Assembly (NCBI GenBank): GCA_016748015.1
Contig: JAAOMT010000620.1
Coordinates: forward strand, 617,516-681,515
Origin: Geosiphon pyriformis
Lineage: Eukaryota > Glomeromycota > Glomeromycetes > Archaeosporales > Geosiphonaceae
Direction: 5' to 3'
Length of the DNA: 64,000 bases
Of the stretch, positions 1 to 12,000 are shown one piece after another. The position numbers and the translations under genes were made by a program. How positions within the stretch are numbered: the stretch's first letter is position 1; every line of letters starts with the position of its first letter. The notes under the pieces were generated by a model. The model saw only the letters and a list, made by a program, of their open reading frames with translations, was not told where the DNA came from and ran no database searches.

Positions 1-290
1 CAACAAACTGTCATTAATTACTAATGAATTTAAAGTTGGAAATAAAGTTTTCTTATACAGAACTAAGGCTGAAAAACAATGAAGTAGAAAATTTGAACAT
101 AAATAAGATGGACCATTTTATATTCACGAAATTTTAGGCAATGGATCATATAAATTAAGACTTGATGACAAAATAGTAGCAAAAATTGTACATGAAGATC
201 AACTAAAACACTATTATTCCAGAAACAATTTTGAATCATTAATTCCACAAATTAGTATACATTTTTCTTTAATTAATTCTGAAAATATTC
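1..290 (+). pseudogene. gypsy integrase C-terminal remnant
   Basis: Plus-strand translation gives KVGNKVFLYRTKAEKQ, a stop, then GPFYIHEILGNGSYKLR and a run ending near LKHYY. This is the usual C-terminal tail of Ty3/gypsy integrases: a KVGDKVLLY-like strand, a GPF-I-EI-GN-SY-L core and a final H-D-LK-Y. At least one in-frame stop (TGA near 88) and the window edge leave it non-functional. The antisense frame at 63-248 is a shadow of this remnant. Confidence 0.65.
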
Positions 291-550
291 TTTGAAATTT
301 AGAACCAATAGTTATAATAGGACAACAACCAAACTTGAATACTTAATTTAACATTTTTCACAATAACTCTTTTAAATATACATAACATAAAACAAAAATA
401 GTAAATAAATTACAAGAAACATTCAAACCCAAAAACAAATAAAAACCCTATACCCAAAAATAATTTTCTTTACTCTTTTCAAATTTACTTATTAATTAGT
501 CATTTATCATGATTATTTCCCAAAATATCCAACAAATATTCTAAAAATTA

Positions 551-1062
551 ATGTTAGTCTTAAAAACACTTTCTAACTTATCCATAACAATTAATAGAAG
601 TCAAATTAATTACACTCAAAAAGAAACCACAACACCAATAGTAAATAATTCTCAAAATTATCACTCTTATAGAAGAAAAACAAAAGGTTATTCTGAAAAT
701 CAGTTATTAAAACTTTTGAAACAAGCACTAAAAAAAAACTTTTTATTTGTCTCTGTTGACATTTCACCAAATGTCACAATTTAACAAAAACTTTTACTAT
801 TCTTTAATAAACAAAACAATGAATATACCCTTATATATAGATATTTTCATATTGGAAAAACACTTTATAAATAAAAACTAGAACTTGAAGCAAACAACAT
901 CACTCCTGAAGCTATACAAAAACAAATTTACAATGAATTCAAAACAGCAGCTGGATCAACAAACACTCACTACAAACTTAAAGCAGCTTTTAGACTTTAT
1001 GATTTATTCAATACTTGTGAAAACATCTTACAAAATCCAATACTTTGTTCAATGAAGATTTA
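551..1062 (+). pseudogene. accessory ORF remnant downstream of integrase
   Basis: Between the integrase tail and the 3' LTR the plus strand keeps protein-like frames: SYRRKTKGYSENQLLKLLKQ, then after stops NKQNNEYTLIYRYFHIGKTLY and KQIYNEFKTAAGSTNTHYKL. I do not recognise the domain. Charged, helix-prone residues dominate and no metal or nuclease motif is evident. Gypsy elements normally end soon after integrase, so a 3' ORF of about 170 codons or more is an addition. It could be element-encoded or captured sequence. Confidence 0.4.
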
Positions 1063-1183
1063 ATACATTGGAAAGCTTACAGAACTGAAATTTTAACAAT
1101 TTTCAGACCAAATCACTTCAATTATCTTGGACTATTATCTTAACATTACAGATAGTACTTGGACTTCGACAGAATTCAATCTT

Positions 1184-1196
1184 GAGGAAAAAATTA
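1184..1196 (+). other. polypurine tract of the LTR element
   Basis: The run GAGGAAAAAATTA abuts the first base of the LTR. Its position and purine richness match the plus-strand primer site of LTR retrotransposons, and it sets the element's orientation. Confidence 0.55.
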
Positions 1197-2169
1197 TGTT
1201 ACCAGTAGAATTTTAGCTATTAATTAGCATGAAATTATCCTCATAATTCCTATTATTAATTAGCATATATTATTATCATTTCAATTATTACTTATTATTT
1301 AATCAAATTATTAAATATTATTACTCAATCAATAATCCAATTTGTACTATAGAAATTAAGATGATCAAATTACACAATACTTTGAATCATTTAATATAGT
1401 CAAAATTCGCCAAAATTAATTAAAATTGGCCGAAATAATTAATAGTTTAATGAAATAACTTGTAGTTTGCCGAAATGTATCTTTAGTTTACCAAAATTGT
1501 AGCAAAGAGAAAAATGCAAGTTCAAAGACTAGTACTACAACAAGTTGTATAAAAAAAGAGCTTTTCTCTTCGAAAAAATGTATCTTTTCATAGTATCTTA
1601 TCATAGTATCTTAATTTAGATATCTTAATTACAACAAATCACTTTTTATATATCTTAAATAAAAACAAAATATTTAAAAACCAAATTCTTTGATTATTAT
1701 ACTTGAAATTTTCTCAACACAACTAACATTTTAAAATTGATTAGCTACCAATTTCAGTAATTTTTTAGTGATTCCAGGCTTGTATAGAAAACGTTTCTTT
1801 TAATAAAATCCTATTTCTTTTATATTTTTTTTATTTTTTTTTATTTTTCTTATTACAATCATTAAGGTAGCCTACAGATAAGATTCTTGCAAAAGAGTTG
1901 ACTTTTACAGCAAAATAATTACACATTTTTAATGAGCTTCTAGACAAGCAATTCTTGAGAAAGAGTTGACATTTTCTACAATATAACTACACAAAATAAC
2001 TGGCATAGAATTGGCTATTCCACTTATAAGCTTAGCAGTTCAAATTATAGGAGATAATTTGAAGATAAATTCAGCTATTGGAGGTTCAACTACTTTCTGA
2101 GAATGTAAATTCACAGCAAATTAATACTTAATAACATTCAAGAAAAAAGACCAAAAACCTCTGATAATA
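1197..2169 (+). repeat. 3' LTR, left copy (973 bp)
   Basis: The repeat begins TGTTACCAG and ends CTGATAATA, a mutated form of CTGGTAACA, so the ancestral LTR had a 9-bp terminal inverted repeat starting TG and ending CA. The boundary was found by aligning it with the reverse complement of 59422-60413, which matches along its length and stops at exactly these bases. It contains the T-rich block and 'aagagttgac' repeats seen in the other copy. No coding sequence is expected. Confidence 0.8.
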
Positions 2170-5100
2170 TTATGTATGTATTCTGACATAATACTTTTAT
2201 TATTATTATTAAACTATTTAAGTTTTTGCTTCTTTGAAAAATCTGAAAGCACAATATATTGTTCAAAATTATAATTGGAATTAAATTATTATTATTATTG
2301 TTGCCATTATAAACAGAGTTGGAACTATTGTTGTCATTATTATTAAAGTTTAAATCATAATCAAATTTTAATTTTAATTTCAAAGTATAGCTGTTAATTG
2401 GTTCTTTTTTTTCAAAAATTGAATAGATTATACATAATAGTAGATTGTAAATAAAGTTATAATTGTTATAATATTCGAAGTTATTAAGAATTAAACAATG
2501 TTTATAAAGTCTAATATTTAATTATTTTAGATGTTGTTTTTGCTTTTCTTTGAATAAGTGCTAGATTTTAATAGTGTTTATGGAATTGTTTTGAATTGCT
2601 TAAGATGTTAACAAAGATGTCTGGATTTGGGATAAGAATAGTTTCAACAGATTTTGGTAAGTTGTTTTTGACCACTAATATTTCACTGAGTGAAATGTCT
2701 TTGATTTTAGCACTTGTTATTTTTCAGATCTTGTTTTTGTCATGTAAATAACTGTTCAAACATAAGAAAACTCTGTTTTATATGGTATTAAAGAATGTTT
2801 TTCTGCTTATTTAGTCATTAATAAGAATTATGTATTAGTACAATGTATATTTTTTTTTGTTTAGAATATTATTTCACATTTCTTTATTAAATAAAGTTTT
2901 TTTACAAGTAAAATATAATTTGTTGTTCTACTTTTTTTGTTGTTTTGAATACTTGAAACATTCTCTGTAACACAGTTTACAATAATAGCAGATATATGTT
3001 TTGTGGTCTTCTTTTGAAAAGATCCAAGCTTCTATGAATAAAAGCTTTTTGTTATAATTGATATATTTATGTAAAATATAAGGTGGTTTTTTTCTTAGTT
3101 TTAATAAATAGAGTACATATCAGCTATTGGCTGATTTTTTTGTAGTAGTAATGACTTGTAATTTATCTTCTTTTTTTTGTTTTAGAATAAAATTTGTAAT
3201 AGTTCATTATAATTATTGTCAATCTATAAAACTTAATAGGCATTTCAGATAGATTTGTTTATTTCTTCCTCAAATTTTATTAGTAGCTGTAATTAAGTTG
3301 TTTTAAAATTACTGCAGATAGTTGGTATCTGAATATTCTGACTATTTTGATTGAGTTGTAGTTTTTGAGTATTTTAGTTAAACATAATATTGGTTTTGAA
3401 CAACCAGTTATTACTAATAAGAGTTTGATATTGTGTAACTTCCATAATAAGAACTTTAATGAGTGTAATAATACCATTTACTTTAAAAAAAAAGTTGTTA
3501 ATTTCACCAATAAGAGTTTTTGTTATTTTATTAGCTGTAATGATTTTAGTGCTGACAGTGTGATCAACTTAGTAATCTAATTGGTTTATAAATTATTATG
3601 TAATAATACTGTTTATTAACTTGCTATTAAAAATTAGTTTAATAGATTGGTCATTAACTTTGGTATTTGTGTACATGATTATAATAAGTTTAGTATTGAG
3701 AACAGCTTTATTAAATAATGAGATTTTTAATTAATTTTCTAACTTGAATAAGAAAATAGTAATTAATGATTTGTTTTCTGTAATAATTGCTAGTAAAATG
3801 TTGTTAGTAAGTAATTGGTAATTGGTTTCCAGATTGTTGGATAAGTTGTTTTTTGTCATAGCCAAAAAATTTAAATAGTTTTAAGAATTCAGGTTTTAAA
3901 TGTACTTATTTTTCAAATTTCTTGAACATAATTTTAATGTCTAATTTGAGAAACTAAGGATCAATTAGTGCATAACTATTACTAATTTCCAATTCTGTTG
4001 TATATATGTGATAAATTATTGGTGCTAAAGTCTAATAGACTGGAAATAGATATATTAGTTATTGTGTTATTAGTGTGTAATAAGACTAATAATAATATTA
4101 TTTCTGATTTTAGATATAATTTAAAGTTTTTATATTGGTTTTTTAATTATGGATTATTAAATTTGGTACAACAATCTGCTTTTAAATGGTTTTGTTTATC
4201 ACAGTAGTAGCAATTATGCATTTTTTGTTGTCATAGTTAATTTAATAATAACAATAATAGATGTAACTGATTTTAGAATCAATTTAAACTTCTTAAATTG
4301 TCATAATATTAAGAAAACTAATAGATTGTTTGATTGTTAGCTAAATATTCTTATAGTTTTTGGTTGATCAAATTACTAAATTGTTTTAGCTTAGAATCTA
4401 ATTTAAATGATTCATTTATGACTAGATTTATGGCTTGTATGTAATTGGCTTTGAGTTTGGCCAATTCAAAATTTCTGGTATATGTAACTATATCTTAGAG
4501 AGTATTTGGGTGTATTAGATATACTCATTATAATAAACTGCTGTGTAATCCACAAATAAATTAATTTAAGATCTGTGGTATTGTAAAATAATCAGTTTTA
4601 ATTGCCTAAATTTGGCACAAATTTCAATAAAAATGTTCCAGATACATGATAACTATTTCAGTATTATTTTGTTTAATAATAATAAAGCTAATTAATAATT
4701 GATTAATGCTGTTATAATTATTAAAATATTATAGAAATGTGGTTTTAAACATGTTAAAAGTTTGTAGTTTGTTGACTAGGCTCTAATACCATAAGTTGGT
4801 AATATTCTAAAAAAAGTATAAAATGGTTTAAAGTGCTTTAGTGTTATCTTATCTATTGGCTGTAATGGCTTTTACTATATTGTTTAGTGCATAAACTATT
4901 GGTATAAGTTTTAATTGTTGTTGTAATTATTGCTAGATAGTGATTGGTGTTACTGGCAATTGATTAATCAGAAAAAATAGGAACTGAGTTTGAATTGTTC
5001 AGATTTGGCTAGATTTAAACAATTAAAGTTATAATTTCTGGATTAATTAAGATTAGGTTTTAATTATTATTTTTCTGATTGCTGTCTTTTTTTTTCTTTT

Positions 5101-6078
5101 AATTTGGTATTTTTTTAATGATTAGTAGATTCGAAATTTGGTTGAGGTGACAGTAATTAAAATCTTGATGATATTGTTAATTACAATTTAAATCTTTCAA
5201 AGAAATTATTGTAGATTCTTAATAGTTTGGTTTTTTTTTGATTATTTTGGAACAATACTTTAGATAATAGTGTTTTTGCTATTAATGTTGATGTAAATTC
5301 AGATGGTATGTAAATAATATTTCTTAGTATATAATAATATGACAAATGAATAAGTAAAATAACTTTTGGTTTTTTCTAAAATAAGTGGTTGTATTTTTCT
5401 TAGTGTTTTTGCTGGAGTTTGTAATTTTTTTTTATTTATAAAAGTAATAGAAAATCTTTGTTAGATGTAATTCTTAATTCTCAATTTATTTTTGTGATTA
5501 GTAGAATAAACAAATAATTTTGTGAAAATATGGTGCTTTGGAGTAATTTATTATAAAAATTATTGAGAATGGTTTCTGAATCTTTTTGGTTTTCCAAGTA
5601 AGATATAATTTTTTTATTAACATAAAAATTAAAAGCTAATTCTGCTGGCCAATAGTTATTTGTCAGTCCGAGTTTGGTAATATTGAAATAAAAATTTGGT
5701 AAATTTTAAATGGTTTGTTTTTATTACTTTTAATTCTGCCACTTTTTTAAATAATTGTTGTTAATACTGGTTTTCTGTTAGATTATATCTTATAAGAAGT
5801 ACCAAATATTACAAATGATTATTTAGGGTGTTGAAACAAATAACAAACTTGTAACTTAGTGCTTAATAACTGAGAATATTGGTAATTTTTGTATAATAAA
5901 CAGAGATTTAATTAATAGTTTCTTTTGTAAATTTTTTTTTAGCATAGTGGCTGGTTTATTCTGACAGTCATGGTCTTCTGGTAAGCTATCCTTAAATTTT
6001 TATCTTTGTTTTTGAGTTTTTTACCAGGCTATCCTTAACATCAATTATTTAGTGCTTAATCTCTTAATCAATTAATAA
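2170..6078 (+). other. AT-rich, T-skewed decayed DNA; probable ghost LINE
   Basis: No credible gene is visible: the few open frames are short, low-complexity and rich in N, I, L and F. The plus strand is T- and G-skewed like the sense strand of the two recognisable LINEs in this window. Near 5947 it carries 'agtggctggt', the start of the LINE 3'-UTR box. It ends in an A-rich tail. The simplest reading is a LINE erased by transition mutations. That is inference; direct homology is too weak to read by eye. Confidence 0.35.
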
Positions 6079-6130
6079 ACAACAAAAAAAAGAAAAAAAA
6101 AGAAAAAAAAAAGAAAAAAAGAAATAAAAA
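6079..6130 (+). repeat. A-rich tail, (A)nG pattern
   Basis: Runs of 7 to 10 A separated by single G follow TTAATAAAC. This resembles a degraded poly(A) tail or an A-rich microsatellite grown from one, and it fits the end of a plus-strand non-LTR element. Confidence 0.5.
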
Positions 6131-6589
6131 ATTAATATTCTATTAATAGCTGTGATTAAAAGCTATTAGTTTAGTATAATTAAGTATTGAATTTTATCAA
6201 TATAAATTTTTAATAGAGCAAAAATGATTAAGATTTATTTAATTAAGTAATAACAACATAAAATAAATAGTAATAAATATTTTTATTAATATGAATGTGA
6301 TTTCACTTCAAGTTATAGAAAATTATCTTTTGAAGAAAAAATATTGGATAAGTAATTATTGTTAGCTACTGTTCTGTTTTTGTTTGCTTTTTTTTGCTTT
6401 TAATACTTTTGTTATATATAATTTGTATTATATAAGATTCCTTAAAATCTTTCAATTTTTTTAACAAGAATTCTGGAATTTTGGAATTCTCCAATTTCCT
6501 AAAAAGAACCCTAAAATTTTTTTTTATGTTTATTTTAGATTGGCTATTTTACTTATTATTATAATTCCTAATTTCTATAAGTAACAGTA

Positions 6590-7310
6590 TATACATATAT
6601 TGTAATATTTTATTTAGTTGAAATTTGTTTTATAGTATTTGTTAGATATAGACATGTGCTAATGTTATATTAATGTCTATTTTTTATTTAAATATATTAT
6701 AACTTGTTTATCTAATAAAAGAAACACACATGTATACACACATATACATATATACAGCCAAAAATACTATTAATATTAATAATATTTCAAGTGGCAAATA
6801 ATTGTTATTTGGCCAAAATTTGTTCTATAGTGTCTGTTAAATATAAACATGTGCTAATATTATATTAATGCTTATTTTTTATTTAAAAATACTATAATTT
6901 GTTTATCTAATAGCAAAAACATATATGTATATATATATAGCTAAAAGTACTGCTAATACTAGTAATATTCTAAATAACAAGTAATTGCTGTTTGACTGAA
7001 ATTTGTTATATTGTGCCAATTAGATATAGATATATACTAATATTATATCAATACCTACTTTTTATTCAAAAATATTATAACTTGTTTATCTAATAGCAAG
7101 AACATACATATATATATGTATACACATATATATAGCCAAAAATACTGCTAATACTAATGATATTTTAAGTAATAAGTAGTTGCTATTTGGCTAAAATTTG
7201 TTATATTGTGCTAATTAGATATAAGTACATGCTAATATTATATCAATGTCTATTATTTAAAAATACTATAACTTATTTATCTAACAAAACAAAAACATAC
7301 TTGTAAGATT
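6590..7310 (+). repeat. Tandem repeat, about four units of 183-195 bp
   Basis: The landmark AAATTTGTT followed by TATAGTGT or a variant recurs at about 6620, 6815, 6998 and 7193, giving spacings of 195, 183 and 195 bp. Each unit also has 'acatgctaatattatatc'-like sequence, a 'cttgtttatctaata' block, a TA/CA microsatellite and 'gccaaaaatactgctaat'. Units differ by scattered substitutions and by microsatellite length. There is no coding potential. It could be satellite-like DNA or internal repeats of an unseen element. Confidence 0.85.
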
Positions 7311-8935
7311 TATATTTCTTAATAATTTTGAATATATCAGTAACTAAAACTATATACAAAAATATAATAAAAAGTCTTTCATAAATAGGTTTAAATATGC
7401 TTAATAAAAATATTATTCAGAATTTCTGGAATTTTTTTCTTTAATAAGGCAAATTTAAAATTACAGCTTGCTTAAGTTTTCTATTTTGTTTTTTCTCAAA
7501 TTTATTTAATAAAATTACATTTACAATAAAACTTAGAATACAGTAAAAACTTATGTTTGCTAGTTGCTTTTATGGCTTGTTGTAATCATATTTTTTTAGC
7601 CAAAAAGTCTGGTTAACTTGCAATATAATACCAAATACAGTATACAAAAAAAAATTAATTTCAAATAAAATAAATAGTTTTTTAACTTTATTATAATTAT
7701 AATTATTATCTAAATTTTCATCTTCTTTGAATTGTTTTTTTGCATATGTAAGGTACAGATCATCAATCCACAAATTTTATTTTTGTAGAATACAGCATAA
7801 TTTTTTTGGCTTACTATTTTCATCTTGTATATTTTAACTGATTTTTATTCTATTTTAAATAAATCATATTGTGTTGCACTTTTATTGTTTGTCTTTTTTT
7901 TTAAGATTCAGTTTTGTTAAAATTAAAATATTACTTGTATAGGCATTATAATTGGATGATTAATCAAAGCAAAATATTTTTTTACAGTTAAGATAAAGAT
8001 ATTCAAAAAAAAATTTGCTTTCTGTACTAACTGGTTGACTATATCATCATTTTTTCATTAGTTATTTTAAGATGTTTTGGCTTGGCTCTTATTGAAAGAT
8101 TTAGTTTTTTGTTATTGTTATTATTAATATACAATGCTCTATAATATGAACACATAAAATCAGAGATCATTAAGACTTAATCCTTGTCTTTTTTTTAATG
8201 TGTGTTTTTCTTTTCATAAGCCATATATTGAGTTGGTTATTAAAAACATAAAAGTATGTCTTATTATAAATAACTAAAAAATGTTTTGTAGAGTCAATAA
8301 ACAGATCTAAAATCGATAATATTATTAATTTCTCATTTTTTGATTCAAATAACTTTATAAAATAAACATATTGCATTATTTTTTTTGCAAATATTTGGTG
8401 ATATATTACAATATTCTTTTATTTATATCTATTATAATAAATATTTTATTTATTTCTGTGAAATATATAACCTCATTTTTGCATATATTGAATTATAGTA
8501 GATTTTAGAACATAATAATTATTGATATTAAAGTATTATAGAATAATCTTATTATGAAAAAAACTTGTAATAATAATACTTTTCAATCTTTAAATTTTGT
8601 ATTATGAAGTTATTTTAAGCATGTTTTTTTAATGTTTTTATTCATAAGCAATAAAATATGCTTAATATACTTGTCTTGAAATCTTAAAAAAAGTTGGCTA
8701 TAAAGAAGAAAGTAATTTGCTTATTTGTATAAATAATAAACAACTTATTTATTTCCCTAATTTTTTTGCTTTTTAAGAACAAAAAAATATAGTATAACTA
8801 TTACTCTTGACTTTGTTTTTTCTATTTAATATATCTGTAAAATATAAAATTAAGTATTACATATAAAAATAATCAAAAATGCTTAAAAATAAAGCTTAAT
8901 ATTTTTATTTATTATGTAGAACATTAAGTTTTTAA
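7311..8935. other. AT-rich intergenic DNA without recognisable genes
   Basis: Both strands hold only short low-complexity frames. The 67- and 68-residue minus frames near 7570-7773 and 8170-8376 are isoleucine/lysine/asparagine-rich and have no supporting context. Nothing here can be assigned. Confidence 0.6.
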
Positions 8936-9065
8936 TTAATTATTAGTGCTTAATGAGTAAGGTCCAAACACTACCTAGTGCTATACATCAAAGAATTGAT
9001 CTAAACTAGGCGTGAATTATGCACTTTTTACACGTAACTAGCCACTTGGGCTGATTAGAACAACA

Positions 9066-12000
9066 CTACGCAGCTATATGAACTAATACTAAATCACCTA
9101 AACCTGAAAAGAACAAACAAGGCTTGCAAAAACCAAAATAAACACCTAAAGTATCAGTAATGCCAAGTAACCTAACTACTCCTGCAGAAAACCTTGAAGC
9201 CAAACCATGAACTGAGATGACAGCCAAACCATCCAGTGGAATCAATCCATTTTTTTCCATATAAGCACGATGCTTAGCACAAACTGACCAGACACCCTTC
9301 CTGAAAGCAAGACCAAGAGAGCGCACAAACTTGACAATCTCTAAAACTGCAATCTTGGGGTCGCAAAAAACGCAAACAGCCTCATGAAACCAACCATTGA
9401 AAACAAAGCCCTTAAAAAGAGCCATGGACACAGAGGAATCAGAAATGCAGGATAACAACAATTGTAATATACCCGAGAAAGAAAAAAAGGAACCAGAAAG
9501 CACCTTCCAGACTTCTACATGAGAATCCAGCAACTGATGTCGAGCAGATTTGTCAATCTTGCAGGAGAACGCATGATCTAACACCTCTATCTCACCACAA
9601 TATAAGCACAACACACTAGGATAATATCTATTATAAAGGCACTTTCATACAGCAACTGACAGCTGATGGTGCAAAGCCTTCATAAAGTAAATATGCACAC
9701 TGGCCGAAAGCCTGCTGGTGAAATCCACAGCCATGTGCAAATCAAGATGCCATACCAATAACAAACGGAGCCAATCAACTTCGGAAAACAAACTTCTCAC
9801 CAAAACCTCAGAACCAGAACTAATCTCCCAGTGTGTATGACAAACAGAATGATAAATGTCATGGACAAAATGTCTTGAATTCCCAGAGACAATACCACCA
9901 TCAGCTGTTAAGAAATGTTCACTCAAGCAAGAAGGAAGATACCAATTGGAGAAAGAAGTGGCACCAGCAATCATGTCAGCACACTCATTTCCCGGAATGC
10001 CAGAATGACTTTTTACCTTGTGAAAACTGATCTCCAACTTCTTACTGCAAATCAAGTTGACAATATGATGATGTTCGACCCAACATTGATTACAAAAATT
10101 GGGACACACCAAACCCAACTCTGACCTACAAGCATCCAAAGCTAATTGACTATCCGAAAACAAATGAACAGAGCTTGACGAGAGAACACACTTCAGAGCC
10201 AAGGCAATAGTCTGCAACTCCACCAAAGTAGATGACATCAAACCTAACACACTAATGCCCAAACCCAAGCCAATGTCCTCAAAAAAAACAGCAGCACCAG
10301 CTCTACAGCCAACCGTGCCAAGATTACTAAGGGACCCATTCATATATACTGACAAACTGTTAGCACCAGTCACTAGGAGACAATCACAAACAGACACATA
10401 TTCACCAGATTTAAGAATGTTCAAAGGACCACTATTACCCAAAACCAAAGACTAAGTGTAAGAAGATCTCACACCATTAAGAAACAAAACAGAATGTTTA
10501 AACCACTCAGGAACAGAGCCATGGGGGTCCAATCTCTTCCATCACTTGAAGGTGTACCAATTATAAACAGCACTATGACAGTCATGAAGTTGATCCACAA
10601 AGACAATACCATACTGCCAAAGGGAAAGGAGAAACCTGGAAAACCTTGACTCACCCAGAACTGTAAACATTGATACTCCACCACGAAACCGAAAAGAATT
10701 GACCAAAGAGCCACCCAGAAACACATTGCAACCAAAAAAAACACGAACCATGTCTGTCAGAAAGTTATTAGATGCACTAACCCGAATATGAACAGGAGAA
10801 CTCAATGGGTAAACAGAATGCCAATACAGAACTTGCAAGTTATGAGACCTGTGGGAAAACAAACGACCCAAGATACTATTAGAGTTCGCAAAACTGACAA
10901 GAAAAGCAATCTTGCTCTCAGATTGAACTTGAAAAAATGACTTTAAACCATAAAATGAAGAGTGTTGAATCACATCATTAGGGAAATTGAGCGGCAAACC
11001 AGATTTGAGCTTTAAACCCTTACGAATCAGAGCATCCCACTTACTGCACACGCCAACAAGAATAAAACTGAATTGAGTTCTATAATTGACTATTGGATGT
11101 AGAACTGCTAACACCAAATATAAGAACTGCTTATCTGAGACCACCTTCCTTAATACCAGATTGGTAAAAAAGCAAATGTCCGAATGTGCCTTAACCAAGC
11201 TAGGCTTTGAAAGACCCTCAGTCGAAAGAAAAATGCCCAGATATCAGTGAGATTCCCTCTTTTTGGCAATAGAAATGGGCAAACCACTAATAGAAAGAGA
11301 GAGATTGCTAACTCTGCTATTGATAGAAATGGCTACCGTTTTGTCATTATTAATAGAGATGTCATTAACACAAAAAAATTTACTAGCAACATTGAGAATA
11401 TGTTGAGTAGCCATCTGACTGCTGCCAACCCAAATTGTATCATCAACAAAAGCACCAGTGGTGAAAAAAGAAGAAAACCCGGCCTGAGATTCGGAATGAC
11501 TATTCTTGGAAACAAAGTGAGAATTCAACTTATACCCACATACACTTTCCTGTCTTTTGACTTCGCACAAAAGGGGATCATAAAATATGTGCCAAAAAAG
11601 AAGGGAGAAGACCTTTCCCTGGTCCAAACCATCATGCACACTATAACCACTTGTCAACCCAAAATCTGTCATAACTTGGTTGGTACAATCCCTATGAATA
11701 CCACCAAAAAACCGAATAAATTTGCTATACATCTTAATTCTAACCAGACTCTTCTCGAAATGCTTCCAGCTGACTGAGTTATACACTTTTTGTATGTCTT
11801 GAAAAACCAGCCAGAGCTTCCTGTTTTTTTCTAAAGCATCTTTGACCACCGATTCAATTGCAAAAATAGGAGACTGGGTTGTCATACCCTTCAGAACCAA
11901 AAAATTGTCACTCCAAAGAACATCAAAAGTGCTGCATGCCAAAGAAATTCTGTCAGAGAGGATCTTGGAAAGAATCTTGCAAGCTGTCTCAATCAAGACA

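Larger units (their letters stand above)
1..1196 (+). mobile_element. 3' internal region of a gypsy-type LTR retrotransposon (truncated by window edge)
   Basis: This is the tail of the internal region of an LTR element lying directly upstream of its 3' LTR. It begins with a decayed integrase C-terminus, continues through a second coding remnant, and ends in a purine-rich tract. Stops and frameshifts break every frame, so this copy is dead. The order integrase, then extra ORF, then polypurine tract, then LTR gives a plus-strand orientation and fits Ty3/gypsy elements. Family assignment rests only on the integrase tail and is inferred. Confidence 0.7.

Noticed and set aside
2138-2383. Asparagine-rich 81-codon minus frame
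   Set aside because: It is a translation of an ATT trinucleotide microsatellite and overlaps the LTR end.
3365-4207. Short open frames in the T-rich region, 65-71 codons
   Set aside because: Low-complexity N/F/I/L composition, no start context, no splice-linked neighbours.
6079-7310. CRISPR-like or phage-like repeat array
   Set aside because: Units of about 190 bp without unique spacers in a eukaryotic context; it is an ordinary tandem repeat.
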